Shown here: positions 1 to 7,774 of the stretch, one piece after another
Layout of the letters: each line of letters begins with the position of its first letter
Numbering within the stretch: position 1 is the first letter of the stretch
NCBI RefSeq assembly: GCF_021223605.1
Contig: NZ_CP075175.1
Coordinates: 2,486,501-2,550,500 of the forward strand
Source: Paenibacillus sp. 481
Lineage (GTDB): Bacteria; Bacillota; Bacilli; Paenibacillales; Paenibacillaceae
Length of the DNA: 64,000 nucleotides
Direction of reading: 5' to 3'
Notes under the pieces: model-generated
Database searches by the model: none
Seen by the model: only the letters and a program-made list of their open reading frames with translations
What the model was told of the DNA's origin: nothing
Translations under genes and position numbers: made by a program

Positions 1-2
1 TA

Positions 3-272
3 AGAACGTGCAATAACGGACACCAATATTATAAAAGTAGCGATTGTCCTTCTTGTCCCGTCTGTGAGCAAGAACGCAAACCCGAAGGCGGATTCCTAGC
101 GCTTCTTTCGGCACCAGCCAGACGAGCGTTAGAACACAATGGAATAACCTCTTTACAACAGCTCTCAACATATCGTGAAAAAGAGATCTTACAGTTCCAC
201 GGCATGGGGCCAGCATCTTTACCTAAGCTTAGGGCTGCTTTGAGCGAAACGGGGTTATCGTTCAAAAATTAA
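3..272 (+). CDS. Zinc-ribbon / RNAP alpha C-terminal-domain-like protein, 3' part
   Basis: The frame is open at the left edge and stops at TAA 270-272, so only the C-terminal 89 residues are visible. They hold a Cys cluster (a Cys near the edge, then CPSCPVC) typical of a small zinc ribbon, followed by a helix-hairpin-helix region containing GFLALLSAPARRAL and HGMGPASLPKLRAAL, the fold of the RNA polymerase alpha C-terminal domain. Small stand-alone proteins with this layout are usually annotated as RNAP alpha-CTD-domain proteins of unknown role. DNA or protein binding is inferred from the fold. The minus-strand frame over the same bases is a shadow. Confidence 0.75.
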   Translation, partial: RTCNNGHQYYKSSDCPSCPVCEQERKPEGGFLALLSAPARRALEHNGITSLQQLSTYREKEILQFHGMGPASLPKLRAALSETGLSFKN

Positions 273-373
273 ATGCCAAGTAAAATTATATGTATTGAAG
301 CATACGCGTAGTCGTGTGCCTCATCACGTACCAAAATATATAGGGGATTGGATCATACCAATCCCACGGTCAG

Positions 374-1393
374 TCAAACGATGTCCACAGGTTCGATGAC
401 TTCGAATAAAAAGCGGGTGTCACTTAAAAATGTTCTTATATACGCTTGGGCGTAAGGCTGCTCGGCAATTAAACCAGATGTTTCCCTAGGATCAGAGCAA
501 TGATGACCATAATTCTCGATCATAACCATGATAAAGAAACATTCCAGATGCCGCACATAGTCCGGTTCCAGCCTTCGCACACTCTCGTAACCTTGAATAA
601 ATAACTGTCGTTGAGGTGGCCGGAGTTCTAACATGGCGGCCGCTATATCGTTCAAATAATAGCCGTAACCGCACATCCCAAAATCAATCGGATAAGGGCT
701 GTCATCTTTAAACACCATATTTCCGGAATGCAAATCCCCGTGAATAAATCCGTAGTTACCGCCATTCCGCTGCATAGCGGCAAGCGCGGACACCACTTTT
801 TCAGCGGCTGCTTGGTAACACGCCCACCCCTCAGCCGACAGAAAAGAGCCGTAATACGATTCCAACTTCATCATTTTACGTTCAAAATGGTCTGCTCCCC
901 ATACAGGCCTCACAAAATCGGCAGTGGGAACAAAGCTTATAGACGCCTCATGAAGCCTGCCTATCATTGCGCCCATTTTATAGACATGGCTATCCGTTAA
1001 ATCCCCACTTGCATGCTCTCCCTCTACCCACCGCATCATCGTGACATAGGGGCGACGATATCCCTTTTCGGTCGGGATCTCCAATACGTATGAGCCATCA
1101 CAGCTTGCTACACCTTCGGGCCCGGTTAGATCAGCCGACTTATTTAACGCTTGGAGAAAAATAAGTTCTGAACGAATCTCTTCCTTACTTAATCGGTCGG
1201 AATGAATACGTAATAAGTAACTTTCCCCGGTAGAGCCCTCGATTTTATAGGTGACGGTATCGGATAATTGGATGAATTGAATGCGATCCCATTCCAATTC
1301 GTATTGCTGTAGCGCTAACAACACGACTTTACGCGCTCGGGCTAGCAGAGAACGTCTATTTTCGTCTGTATCAAATCGTAAAAATTCCAGCAT
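374..1393 (-). CDS. Phosphotransferase of the aminoglycoside phosphotransferase (APH/choline kinase) fold
   Basis: About 339 residues. The catalytic loop reads HGDLHSGN and the metal-binding motif is DFGMCGYG, both diagnostic of the APH family of small-molecule kinases; an N-terminal lobe with a nucleotide-binding beta sheet precedes them. The substrate cannot be read from sequence; most such genes in bacilli are uncharacterised and need not confer resistance. I place the start at the ATG at 1393 because AGGGGG lies 7 bases upstream. An in-frame ATG 33 bases further upstream (1426) has no convincing ribosome binding site. It stands alone, separated by about 230 bases from the GNAT gene to its right. 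Confidence 0.8.
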   Translation of the reverse strand: MLEFLRFDTDENRRSLLARARKVVLLALQQYELEWDRIQFIQLSDTVTYKIEGSTGESYLLRIHSDRLSKEEIRSELIFLQALNKSADLTGPEGVASCDGSYVLEIPTEKGYRRPYVTMMRWVEGEHASGDLTDSHVYKMGAMIGRLHEASISFVPTADFVRPVWGADHFERKMMKLESYYGSFLSAEGWACYQAAAEKVVSALAAMQRNGGNYGFIHGDLHSGNMVFKDDSPYPIDFGMCGYGYYLNDIAAAMLELRPPQRQLFIQGYESVRRLEPDYVRHLECFFIMVMIENYGHHCSDPRETSGLIAEQPYAQAYIRTFLSDTRFLFEVIEPVDIV

Positions 1394-1626
1394 ATGCGAT
1401 CCCCCTGAATCGAATTCATCACTCACAACTGTAAGTTTAATAAGTTCCGCGCTATGACCATAGATAATAAACCGTTATAAACGATTTTTTACACAAAAAA
1501 GTCGCCACGGAAAATAACAACGTTGGGGGATCGGTTCAAAGGTAGCCTTTGGCACAAAAGTGGTGAAGGTGAATGGGTTGAGCTGGGCTGGGCTATCGTC
1601 TCCGCCGCTTAGTGCTTGGTCCACAC

Positions 1627-2148
1627 TCAGGCATTCGTTTCAAGTAGTTTGTAATAAAGAACCGTCGCATCGAGATTTCCGTTTGCCGATCTCGCGAATG
1701 AAGGGATTGTTCCCGCCTGTTCATATCCGATAGAACGATACAACAAGTTTGAGGGATCTCCTTCCCGCGTATCGAGTACGAGCAGCGTGCGGTCTTCACT
1801 CCGCGCTGCTACTTCTGCCGTACGCATAAGGGCACGACCAACCCCCGTTCTCCTGTCTTGTGGCCGTGTCATCAACTTCGCAATTTCCGCGCGATGGTTC
1901 CCGTTTGGCTTATTGCAGAGATGGAGTTGCACAGTACCTACTACACGTCCATGCAGCACTGCAATCCATAACTTTATGTCCGGATTCAAGAGGTTAGCCC
2001 AATAATCCCGAGCTTCACGGGGCGAGAGCGGCGGTAAGAAACCGATTGAAGCGCCGTCTTTTACTACTTGTATGAGAAGGTCTGCAAGATCCTCGATATA
2101 ATCGTCAATATGGTTCACCAGTTCGATTTGTAACAACTCATTATTCAT
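1627..2148 (-). CDS. GNAT family N-acetyltransferase
   Basis: 173 residues. The acetyl-CoA-binding motif A is visible as RPQDRRTGVGRALM, preceded by the strand VVGTVQLHL and followed by LLVLDTREGDPSNLLYRSIGYE, the usual GNAT beta4-alpha3-beta5 order. A GGGAGGG ribosome binding site precedes the ATG. The acceptor substrate is unknown. The gene is divergent from a LysR regulator across 132 bases containing a palindrome, so it is the likely regulated target (inference from layout). Domain call is firm, substrate open. Confidence 0.85.
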   Translation of the reverse strand: MNNELLQIELVNHIDDYIEDLADLLIQVVKDGASIGFLPPLSPREARDYWANLLNPDIKLWIAVLHGRVVGTVQLHLCNKPNGNHRAEIAKLMTRPQDRRTGVGRALMRTAEVAARSEDRTLLVLDTREGDPSNLLYRSIGYEQAGTIPSFARSANGNLDATVLYYKLLETNA

Positions 2149-2222
2149 AATTATTGCCCTCCCACACCTAAGTTTTCCTTGCCATAACTAGCTTGTAATG
2201 AAAGTATAGTTGGCCTAGAATA

Positions 2223-2237
2223 ATTTGTATAACAAAT
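2223..2237. promoter_or_regulatory. LysR-type palindrome between divergent genes
   Basis: ATTTGTATAACAAAT is a perfect 6-3-6 inverted repeat fitting the T-N11-A LysR box. It lies between the GNAT gene (minus) and the lysR gene (plus), the normal place for a LysR regulator to control itself and its divergent target. Confidence 0.55.
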
Positions 2238-2280
2238 CTTAAGCGTTGCAGTAATAAATAAATCGAATCGAGGAGCGCGC

Positions 2281-3138
2281 ATGGATCAGTCTCATTTGGA
2301 GGCGTTTATTGCGGTGTGCCAAACGCTCAACTTCACCACCGCTGCGAAACATCTGCACATCTCTCAATCTGCTGTGACGGCGAGAATTCGGGCGTTGGAA
2401 CAAGTCGTTGGCAAGCGATTGTTTGATCGCGACAATCGAACCGTCAAGCTGACGCGATCGGGCATCGCTTTTCTGCCCTACGCTGAACGTATGCTTCAGC
2501 TCATCCAGGAGAGCAAATTGTCACTATCCGAACAATATCGGGAACATATTGTGGTGAGCGGTCCTGGCTCCGTATGGCAGTACCGATACTTGAATCGGAT
2601 TCTCGACTTCAGAGACAGGCATCCGCATGTCGCCGTCAAATTTTTGAGCTATATCGACCCGAGTTATATGATTCGTGATTTGCTGCTCGATGGGACGGTC
2701 AACCTTGCGATCAAGCTGGACCCGCCCGACCATCAAGGTATTTCGAAACGGTTGCTGTTCGAAGACGAAATCATTCTTGTAGGTGGGGATGGGGCGGCCG
2801 AGCTCTGCGCACCCAATTTTTCCGCACCGACTTATTGCCACATCGATTGGGGCAAACCTTTCACGGAATGGTTCACCAACCTTGTTGAGCCGGGCTTTAT
2901 TCCAGCTCTGCAAACCGATCATTCGTCCAGTATGCTCGCGATGCTGTTGAGCAATTCGGTGTTCGGCTTTTTGCCCAAATCGATGGCTGATCCGTACCTT
3001 CAGTCAAACAGGCTGTATCAAATCCCGCTGCCTGTTGAGTTACCCCTTATCAAGGGCTACGCTTGTTATTTGACTGAGAAGCGCGAGCAACCCCACATCC
3101 AGCTGGCGTTGGAACTGCTCGGGGTCGATGCAACTTGA
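2281..3138 (+). CDS. LysR family transcriptional regulator
   Basis: 285 residues. The N-terminal winged helix-turn-helix reads LEAFIAVCQTLNFTTAAKHL followed by SQSAVTARIRALE, standard for LysR proteins, and the rest is a periplasmic-binding-like effector domain. GGAG 5 bases before the ATG supports this start. It is divergent from the acetyltransferase and probably regulates it; the effector is unknown. A strong hairpin follows the gene. Confidence 0.88.
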   Translation: MDQSHLEAFIAVCQTLNFTTAAKHLHISQSAVTARIRALEQVVGKRLFDRDNRTVKLTRSGIAFLPYAERMLQLIQESKLSLSEQYREHIVVSGPGSVWQYRYLNRILDFRDRHPHVAVKFLSYIDPSYMIRDLLLDGTVNLAIKLDPPDHQGISKRLLFEDEIILVGGDGAAELCAPNFSAPTYCHIDWGKPFTEWFTNLVEPGFIPALQTDHSSSMLAMLLSNSVFGFLPKSMADPYLQSNRLYQIPLPVELPLIKGYACYLTEKREQPHIQLALELLGVDAT

Positions 3139-3149
3139 GCTTGACTTGG

Positions 3150-3210
3150 TGCTAAAAGGAGAAGGACGCTCCCGCGTCTTCACTTGGGCTACGTCCTTCT
3201 CCTTTTAGCA
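3150..3210. terminator. Perfect 19-bp inverted repeat after lysR
   Basis: TGCTAAAAGGAGAAGGACG at 3150-3168 is the exact reverse complement of 3192-3210, separated by 23 bases. It separates the plus-strand lysR from the convergent CD3324-type gene and is best read as a bidirectional terminator, although the T tract is poor. Confidence 0.6.
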
Positions 3211-3298
3211 TTGCAATTTATTCATTAATTCACATACACGTGTGGCTTGTATTGCTTGTATAGAACTCAACTTAACACCAAAGTGTGAAGAACATACT

Positions 3299-3571
3299 TT
3301 ATTTTCTGTCGACAGCATAAACGATCTTTTTAATGCTATCGTAGGAAAGACAGAATTGATCAGCCAGTTGATCAATCGTTGCACCACCCGTAAATTGTTG
3401 CCGGATCTCATCATTTCTACGGTTTAAGTACGTGCGGCTGCCTGAATTTTCGCCCCACTTCTTACGAGATCCTTCTAGGGTGGGGATGTATACCATTCCG
3501 CCGTGAATATATTTTTGAATTTCCTTCAGTAAGGGCTTAGGAAATACGCTATCTGCGTTTACATATTTCAT
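3299..3571 (-). CDS. CD3324 family protein (small HTH protein)
   Basis: About 90 residues. The sequence contains MKYVNADSVFP, EIQKYIHGGMVYIP and KKWGENSGSRTYL, then a helix-turn-helix-like end IDQLADQFCLSYDSIKKIVY, the pattern of the CD3324 family of Firmicutes. Function is uncharacterised; the C-terminal half resembles Mor-type/sigma-region-4-like DNA-binding helices. AAGGAG about 10 bases upstream of ATG 3571 decides the start; a longer frame to 3634 lacks a ribosome binding site and family homology. Confidence 0.75.
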   Translation of the reverse strand: MKYVNADSVFPKPLLKEIQKYIHGGMVYIPTLEGSRKKWGENSGSRTYLNRRNDEIRQQFTGGATIDQLADQFCLSYDSIKKIVYAVDRK

Positions 3572-3755
3572 GATCGCTCTGCTCCTTAAACGTTGTAAAT
3601 GTCTTAAGGTAGCAAAGTCTAGACTACAAACCATCGTTCAAGGACTAAGGCGGTAACTGCGTGCTAGCTCCATACAAACAACCGCCGTTGCTTATAGTGT
3701 AGACCTTGCATGGAGCAGACCTTAAACCTTACGGCACACATCACTTTAGACGCTA
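3572..3755. other. Intergenic stretch without a recognisable gene
   Basis: First part of a 484-base gap between the CD3324-type gene and the anti-sigma gene. I see no open reading frame with a ribosome binding site here. The remainder (3756-3965) looks like decayed coding sequence and 3966-4055 shows nothing clear. Confidence 0.4.
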
Positions 3756-3965
3756 TCATTTAGACCATCCTTCCCGCGTAAGTGTCCCCTTTATTTTTCT
3801 GAAATCGTCAATATATCTTTCCTGACCGGAATCGTTAATGTACTTCCAGAATCGCCAGCCGTTTGTAGATGTCGCTCGTTATTGCCCATCAAGCACGAGG
3901 CAGAAGTTATTGAATTGGCTTTTACGCTCAATTTCGTCCTTGGAAAAGGAGATTGTCTTCAGCTT
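3756..3965 (-). pseudogene. Decayed, frameshifted coding remnant (unknown protein)
   Basis: Two overlapping minus-strand segments read like real protein in different frames. One contains ISFSKDEIERKSQFNNFCLV and ends at a stop near 3875; the next frame gives NGWRFWKYINDSGQERYIDD, ending in LTREGWSK and TGA at 3756. Joining them by a single frameshift makes one continuous sensible C-terminal segment with a Trp-rich motif. NGWxFW motifs occur near the C-terminus of some DNA methyltransferases, but I cannot claim that identity. No start or ribosome binding site is present. Confidence 0.35.
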
Positions 3966-4055
3966 AGTTCTGCTGTGAATCAACCAATGGCGACACCTCT
4001 CAATATGTTATATTTAATATTGGATTTATTCGCCAGAAAGTTTGTTATAACCTTT

Positions 4056-4784
4056 CTATTGCTCAAAATTATACTGCGCTTCAAGTGCATCGTTTGCCGG
4101 AGGCAGCACAACACCTTTTTTCCAAACGAGAATGCGATCTTCTGGTGATCCCCAATATACAGCTTCAATTTGGATGCGATCACGTTTTTCTTTTTGCTCG
4201 TTATTCAGTCGTTTGACATCGACCGTGTGATACATATTGCCAAGTCCGATATGAGCAAATTCCTTGGATTTTATAATCGGACGTAATGGTGTCACGTAAT
4301 AGTTTCCACCGCTATCAAGCGTAAATGCAATTTGGTTTAAATCATATCCATCCGTCAATGTAGCATGAAAGGCAACACTTCCATTTTTCATTTGGGAAAT
4401 GTCTGTTATTTTGACTACGTCTGTAGGGACTTTTGTAATATTCCATTGGAACAAACCGACAAAGCCTAAATATATCGCAGCACAGATAGTAGTAGCTACA
4501 ATCAACCCTTTGGCAAAGGCAATGAATTTGGAGCGATTCCAAAAGGCTGCGATACGCTTCAGCTCCATACCGTCTGTCTTATTTTGCTCCATGCTTTCCG
4601 AAGTTAAGCTAAAGGGAATACTCATTTCCATCTGCTCCCGTACCATTTTACAGTTATCGCAGTTTGTAATATGCTCCTCGACTACCTCTTTCGTAGCCAA
4701 GCTGCATACATTGTCATTGTAGAGCGGCAGCAAATCTGTAATAATGTCGCATGAAAGTTTACTCATTTTACTCGTATTACTCAT
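4056..4784 (-). CDS. Membrane anti-sigma factor with zinc-finger domain
   Basis: 242 residues. The N-terminal cytoplasmic part has the anti-sigma zinc motif HITNCDNC (HxxxCxxC) after SCDIITDLLPLY, and one transmembrane segment follows at about residues 88-110 (FIAFAKGLIVATTICAAIYL); the remaining ~130 residues are predicted outside. It begins 2 bases after the stop of the ECF sigma gene, so the two are co-transcribed and this protein should hold that sigma factor inactive at the membrane. The signal sensed by the outer domain is unknown. Confidence 0.85.
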   Translation of the reverse strand: MSNTSKMSKLSCDIITDLLPLYNDNVCSLATKEVVEEHITNCDNCKMVREQMEMSIPFSLTSESMEQNKTDGMELKRIAAFWNRSKFIAFAKGLIVATTICAAIYLGFVGLFQWNITKVPTDVVKITDISQMKNGSVAFHATLTDGYDLNQIAFTLDSGGNYYVTPLRPIIKSKEFAHIGLGNMYHTVDVKRLNNEQKEKRDRIQIEAVYWGSPEDRILVWKKGVVLPPANDALEAQYNFEQ

Positions 4785-4786
4785 AA

Positions 4787-5275
4787 TTATTCCTCCATAA
4801 CTTGATGAGCTATTTTTTGCTTAGCTCGATGAAATGTGACTCTAGCCCAGCTTTCTGTTTTCCCAAAGATTTGACTGATATGGTTAAAAGGCAATTCACC
4901 AAACACTCTTAGCGTAAACACTTCCTTGTACGGCTCGTCCAAGCGATGCAAGATTTGATGAATACGTAAAGCTTCGGCTTTGTTGATAACATGCTGTTCA
5001 ATATCATCCTGACTGAATAGATCATCAAGGGTATGTGGTTCGAATCGTTTTTGTTTATTCAAATATGTGAAATATGTATTTTTAGCGATTTGAAAAAGCC
5101 AGACTTTCATTTTGCAAGTTCCGTTGAACGTATCTACTGTTTTCAAAGCTTTAAAAAAAGTTTCTTGGGTGATTTCTTCAGCGATGGCCGCATTGCGGGA
5201 CAGTGAAAATACAAAGGTATAAACGTCCTGAAAGTGTTGATCATAAACTTGCTTGATATCGGTTACGTCGGTCAC
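4787..5275 (-). CDS. ECF-type RNA polymerase sigma factor
   Basis: 162 residues with region 2 (DVYTFVFSLSRNAAIAEEIT, then QETFFKAL) and region 4 (LDEPYKEVFTLRVFGELPF, then ISQIFGKTESWARVTFHRAK). The start is GTG 5275, since AAGGAGG lies 7 bases upstream and the overlapping ATG opens straight onto a stop. It is followed at once by its anti-sigma gene. A candidate autoregulatory ECF promoter lies 25-50 bases upstream. Confidence 0.9.
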   Translation of the reverse strand: MTDVTDIKQVYDQHFQDVYTFVFSLSRNAAIAEEITQETFFKALKTVDTFNGTCKMKVWLFQIAKNTYFTYLNKQKRFEPHTLDDLFSQDDIEQHVINKAEALRIHQILHRLDEPYKEVFTLRVFGELPFNHISQIFGKTESWARVTFHRAKQKIAHQVMEE

Positions 5276-5299
5276 ATGTTCACCTCCTTACATACATAA

Positions 5300-5325
5300 G
5301 ACTAGCTAATGGGAGATTCGTTACA
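5300..5325 (-). promoter_or_regulatory. Candidate ECF sigma autoregulatory promoter
   Basis: On the minus strand TGTAAC (5325-5320) is followed after exactly 16 bases by AGTC (5303-5300), close to the -35 AAC / 16-base spacer / CGTC-like -10 pattern of ECF promoters. It sits just upstream of the sigma/anti-sigma operon. Confidence 0.5.
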
Positions 5326-5456
5326 CAGTTATTTTACCTTCGCCGCAAACTGGATAAAATAGTTATAGAACAGCTGCTGCTTGTTATAATAGCTTGGTGT
5401 TATATAAAGCTTTGTGATAGTATGTACACCTATATAGAAAAAGGAAGTGAGCTAAA

Positions 5457-5813
5457 GTGATACTCATTACAGTTCCAACGCCCGATGTCACGATTACGAA
5501 GCAAGATAATCCTCAAATGAGCCATATTTACGGATTTACAGATTTCCATCTGATTACCCGTGAAAAAGGCGGGATTTTTATGTTCTACAACGCCAAGGAT
5601 GAGTTGTTGTTCGTTGGTAAAGCAAGAAAGCTAAGACCGAGAATTAAGAAACACTTTGAAGACTCGGTATCCGTTATGAAAAAATATCGCGACGAAGTTA
5701 CTAAAATTGAGATTTGTGAGATCGACAGCGCGGTAGATAGAGAAATTTACGAGACGTACATCATTAATAAGTTCCAAGCGAAATACAACATAGAGAAAGT
5801 ATTCTATAAGTAA
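5457..5813 (+). CDS. GIY-YIG nuclease-fold protein, YurQ-like (UvrC N-domain homologue)
   Basis: 118 residues. The core reads GGIFMFYNAKDELLFVGKAR (GIY-YIG with the Arg/Lys-rich helix RKLRPRIKKHF) and ends with ETYIINKFQAKYNIEKVF, matching the stand-alone UvrC-like N-domain proteins such as B. subtilis YurQ. Nuclease activity is not assured: the second Tyr of YIG is replaced (FVG). Start is GTG 5457 with AAGGA about 11 bases upstream. A diverged copy of its last 58 bases occurs 1.87 kb downstream (7625-7682). Confidence 0.72.
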   Translation: MILITVPTPDVTITKQDNPQMSHIYGFTDFHLITREKGGIFMFYNAKDELLFVGKARKLRPRIKKHFEDSVSVMKKYRDEVTKIEICEIDSAVDREIYETYIINKFQAKYNIEKVFYK

Positions 5814-5850
5814 ATCATCGCGATCGTAGAATGGTCGTAAATGGTTGATG

Positions 5851-5895
5851 AAGCAATAAGAACAGTCGAGAGGGGCTGCGCTTATTGCTTTTTTT
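5851..5895 (+). terminator. Rho-independent terminator after the GIY-YIG gene
   Basis: AAGCAATAAG (5851-5860) pairs perfectly with CTTATTGCTT (5881-5890), followed by a T run. The arm is shared with the hairpin at 7701-7749. Confidence 0.85.
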
Positions 5896-5960
5896 GAGCG
5901 GAAAATCATTTATTTAAATAAAACAGTAGTTGAAATATGGGGACATCTATATTATTATAT

Positions 5961-5976
5961 GTTCAAATGATTAAAC
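5961..5976. promoter_or_regulatory. ArsR-type operator upstream of arsR
   Basis: GTTCAAATGATTAAAC is a near-palindrome (GTTYAA-N4-TTAAAC) 19 bases before the arsR start codon. The same motif occurs at 6372-6387 before the next gene, which argues for one regulator controlling both. Confidence 0.6.
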
Positions 5977-5994
5977 ATATTAACGGAGTGAATT

Positions 5995-6312
5995 ATGAAT
6001 ACACCAAACTGCACGGACATGACGATGGAGATGCTTGGGAAGCTGAGTCCTTACTTTCACGCACTGGGCGATCCTGTGCGCCAGCAGATTATATCGCTGT
6101 TGATCAATCAAGAGAAGTTGAACGTGACGCAAATTGCGGAGCATATTCCGATGTCACGTCCTACCGTGTCACATCATCTCAAAATATTAAAGCAAGCAGG
6201 CTTACTTCAGGTGGAGAAAAAAGGTACGGAAGTCTACTACCATCTTGAATTCCATGAAGCGATTGGTCTGTTAAAGCAGTTTGTCCTCTTCGTGGAAGAG
6301 GAGTGCATGTAA
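5995..6312 (+). CDS. ArsR family transcriptional regulator
   Basis: 105 residues, a compact winged-helix protein: LGDPVRQQIISLL, then the recognition helix region MSRPTVSHHLKILKQAGLL and the wing VEKKGTEVYYHLE. It lacks the CxC metal site of classical arsenic sensors; the Cys in NTPNC near the N-terminus and C-terminal EECM are not enough to call metal sensing. CGGAGTGAATT precedes the ATG. Its operator-like motif also fronts the downstream dehydrogenase, its probable target. Confidence 0.87.
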   Translation: MNTPNCTDMTMEMLGKLSPYFHALGDPVRQQIISLLINQEKLNVTQIAEHIPMSRPTVSHHLKILKQAGLLQVEKKGTEVYYHLEFHEAIGLLKQFVLFVEEECM

Positions 6313-6335
6313 AGCAATTCAATCAATTGAACGCA

Positions 6336-6360
6336 GGGACAATTTGTTGTCCCCTTTTTT
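6336..6360 (+). terminator. Terminator between arsR and the dehydrogenase
   Basis: GGGACAA / TTGTCCC with a 4-base loop followed by CTTTTTT. It implies the dehydrogenase has its own promoter. Confidence 0.8.
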
Positions 6361-6371
6361 AAGGATTAAAT

Positions 6372-6387
6372 GTTTAAATACTTAAAC
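6372..6387. promoter_or_regulatory. ArsR-type operator upstream of the dehydrogenase
   Basis: GTTTAAATACTTAAAC is a perfect 6-4-6 inverted repeat matching the arsR-upstream site at 12 or more of 16 positions. It lies 45 bases before the dehydrogenase start codon. Confidence 0.6.
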
Positions 6388-6431
6388 GCTTAATTATATA
6401 AACATAAACACAACTCAAGGGGGCTAAACGT

Positions 6432-7523
6432 ATGAAAAATGGTATGGAAAAAAAGTCGGTGTTAATCGTAGGTGGATATGGTGTGGTAGGTAGTCAAATT
6501 GCTCAGATTCTACATAAGCGGCATCCCGAACTGGAAATATGGCTCGGAGGGAGAAGGACAAACGCTGCCTTGCCTTTTGAGTCACCTAGAGTCCGCATCG
6601 TTCGCGTAGATAACTCGGCTGCAAATCCTTTGGAAGCTATTGCCCATGATCCCACACTGATCATAAATGTGGTCAATGATCTCGAGGATCGGCTACTCCT
6701 AGCCGCTATTAACAGAAAAATTCCGCTCGTGGATGTTACCCGGTGGACGGAGCGCTTCCAACAATCAATCGACCGTTTGAGTCACATAAGCCTGCAATCA
6801 TCTGTAGTCTTGGCTTCGGGGTGGATGGGGGGAACGGCGGCGTTGTTGGCTAAAGTGAGTTCCGATTCTCTGCGGGATATCGCGGTCAATATCCATGCGC
6901 TATACTCGCTTAAAGATAAGGCTGGGCCTGATTCAACGGCATACATGGATCGAATGTCGATCCCATTTAGCATTACGGACAAGCAGGTTAAGCGCTCTGT
7001 CTATCCGATGACAGACCCAGTCAAAGTCCGGTTTCCGAACAATTATGAAACGAATTGCTACCGCTTGGATACACCTGATCATGTGACGTTACCCACAGCT
7101 ATTCAAGCTACTACAGCGAATTTCCGCATTGCATTCGACAGTAAAGCATCGACCTTCGGGCTTGTCTTACTAGCAAGAACGGGGATTTGGAAAATGATGA
7201 GCCGTAGTATGCGGCAAGGTGTTTTGTATAATCCGGGTAGCGGAAGCCCGCATCATTTAGTTATTCACGTGCAAGGTAAAAATAGTTACGGGAGGCTAGA
7301 AGAACGAACGATGTCCGTAACCGATCCGTTAGGGCAAACACATCTTACGGCTTTGGGGGCTGTTATTCAAGCAGAGAATTTGCTTCGTCCATCATCAGGA
7401 TATGTGTCCAAGCCCCAAATCTATTTCCCTGAACACCTAGTGGACTCAGGATTAAGTTCGGCGGAAGTGTTCGAATTCTATGGCGAGAATGGGGTTGTGA
7501 TTGGCTCCGATTTTAAGCAATAG
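6432..7523 (+). CDS. Saccharopine dehydrogenase-like NAD(P)-binding oxidoreductase
   Basis: 363 residues. The N-terminal Rossmann motif is VLIVGGYGVVGSQIA, followed by a GGR motif (WLGGRRT) typical of saccharopine-dehydrogenase-like and trans-acting enoyl reductase-like proteins. AGGGGG 8 bases before the ATG sets the start. Its own terminator-separated promoter carries the ArsR-like operator, so it is likely induced together with arsR. The substrate is unknown. It is a distant paralogue of the gene at 11478-12566. Confidence 0.78.
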   Translation: MKNGMEKKSVLIVGGYGVVGSQIAQILHKRHPELEIWLGGRRTNAALPFESPRVRIVRVDNSAANPLEAIAHDPTLIINVVNDLEDRLLLAAINRKIPLVDVTRWTERFQQSIDRLSHISLQSSVVLASGWMGGTAALLAKVSSDSLRDIAVNIHALYSLKDKAGPDSTAYMDRMSIPFSITDKQVKRSVYPMTDPVKVRFPNNYETNCYRLDTPDHVTLPTAIQATTANFRIAFDSKASTFGLVLLARTGIWKMMSRSMRQGVLYNPGSGSPHHLVIHVQGKNSYGRLEERTMSVTDPLGQTHLTALGAVIQAENLLRPSSGYVSKPQIYFPEHLVDSGLSSAEVFEFYGENGVVIGSDFKQ

Positions 7524-7624
7524 CGATTTTAAGCAGTGGCATATCGAGAAGCATCAAAGAACCTAAGAACCTAAGTGCCTAAGCACTCAAGAACCAAAGA
7601 ACGATGCCACGTTCTTTGGATTAT

Positions 7625-7682
7625 GTACATACTTAGTAAGTTCCAAGCGAAATACAACATAAAGAAAGTATGCTATAAATAA
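7625..7682 (+). pseudogene. Duplicated 3' end of the GIY-YIG gene
   Basis: These 58 bases match 5756-5813, the end of the YurQ-like gene, at 52 of 58 positions, and keep the same frame through the final TAA (KFQAKYNIKKV). No upstream part of the gene is present. A related hairpin follows each copy. The copies flank the arsR-dehydrogenase block, suggesting either an ancestral tandem paralogue now lost or duplication linked to acquisition of the block. Confidence 0.75.
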
Positions 7683-7700
7683 CGGGATGAAATGAAAAAA

Positions 7701-7749
7701 GCAAAGAGCAATAAGCATAGTCCTGAAGACTGCGCTTATTGCTCTTTGC
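7701..7749. terminator. 16-bp perfect stem-loop, terminator of the decayed GIY-YIG copy
   Basis: GCAAAGAGCAATAAGC (7701-7716) pairs perfectly with 7734-7749. The GCAATAAG/CTTATTGC arm is shared with the terminator of the intact GIY-YIG gene at 5851-5895. Confidence 0.75.
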
Positions 7750-7774
7750 ATTATTTAAGACCGCTACAGGCTAT

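Noticed and set aside
29-265. 78-codon minus-strand frame at the left edge
   Set aside because: It is antisense to the clearly homologous zinc-ribbon/HhH frame on the plus strand.
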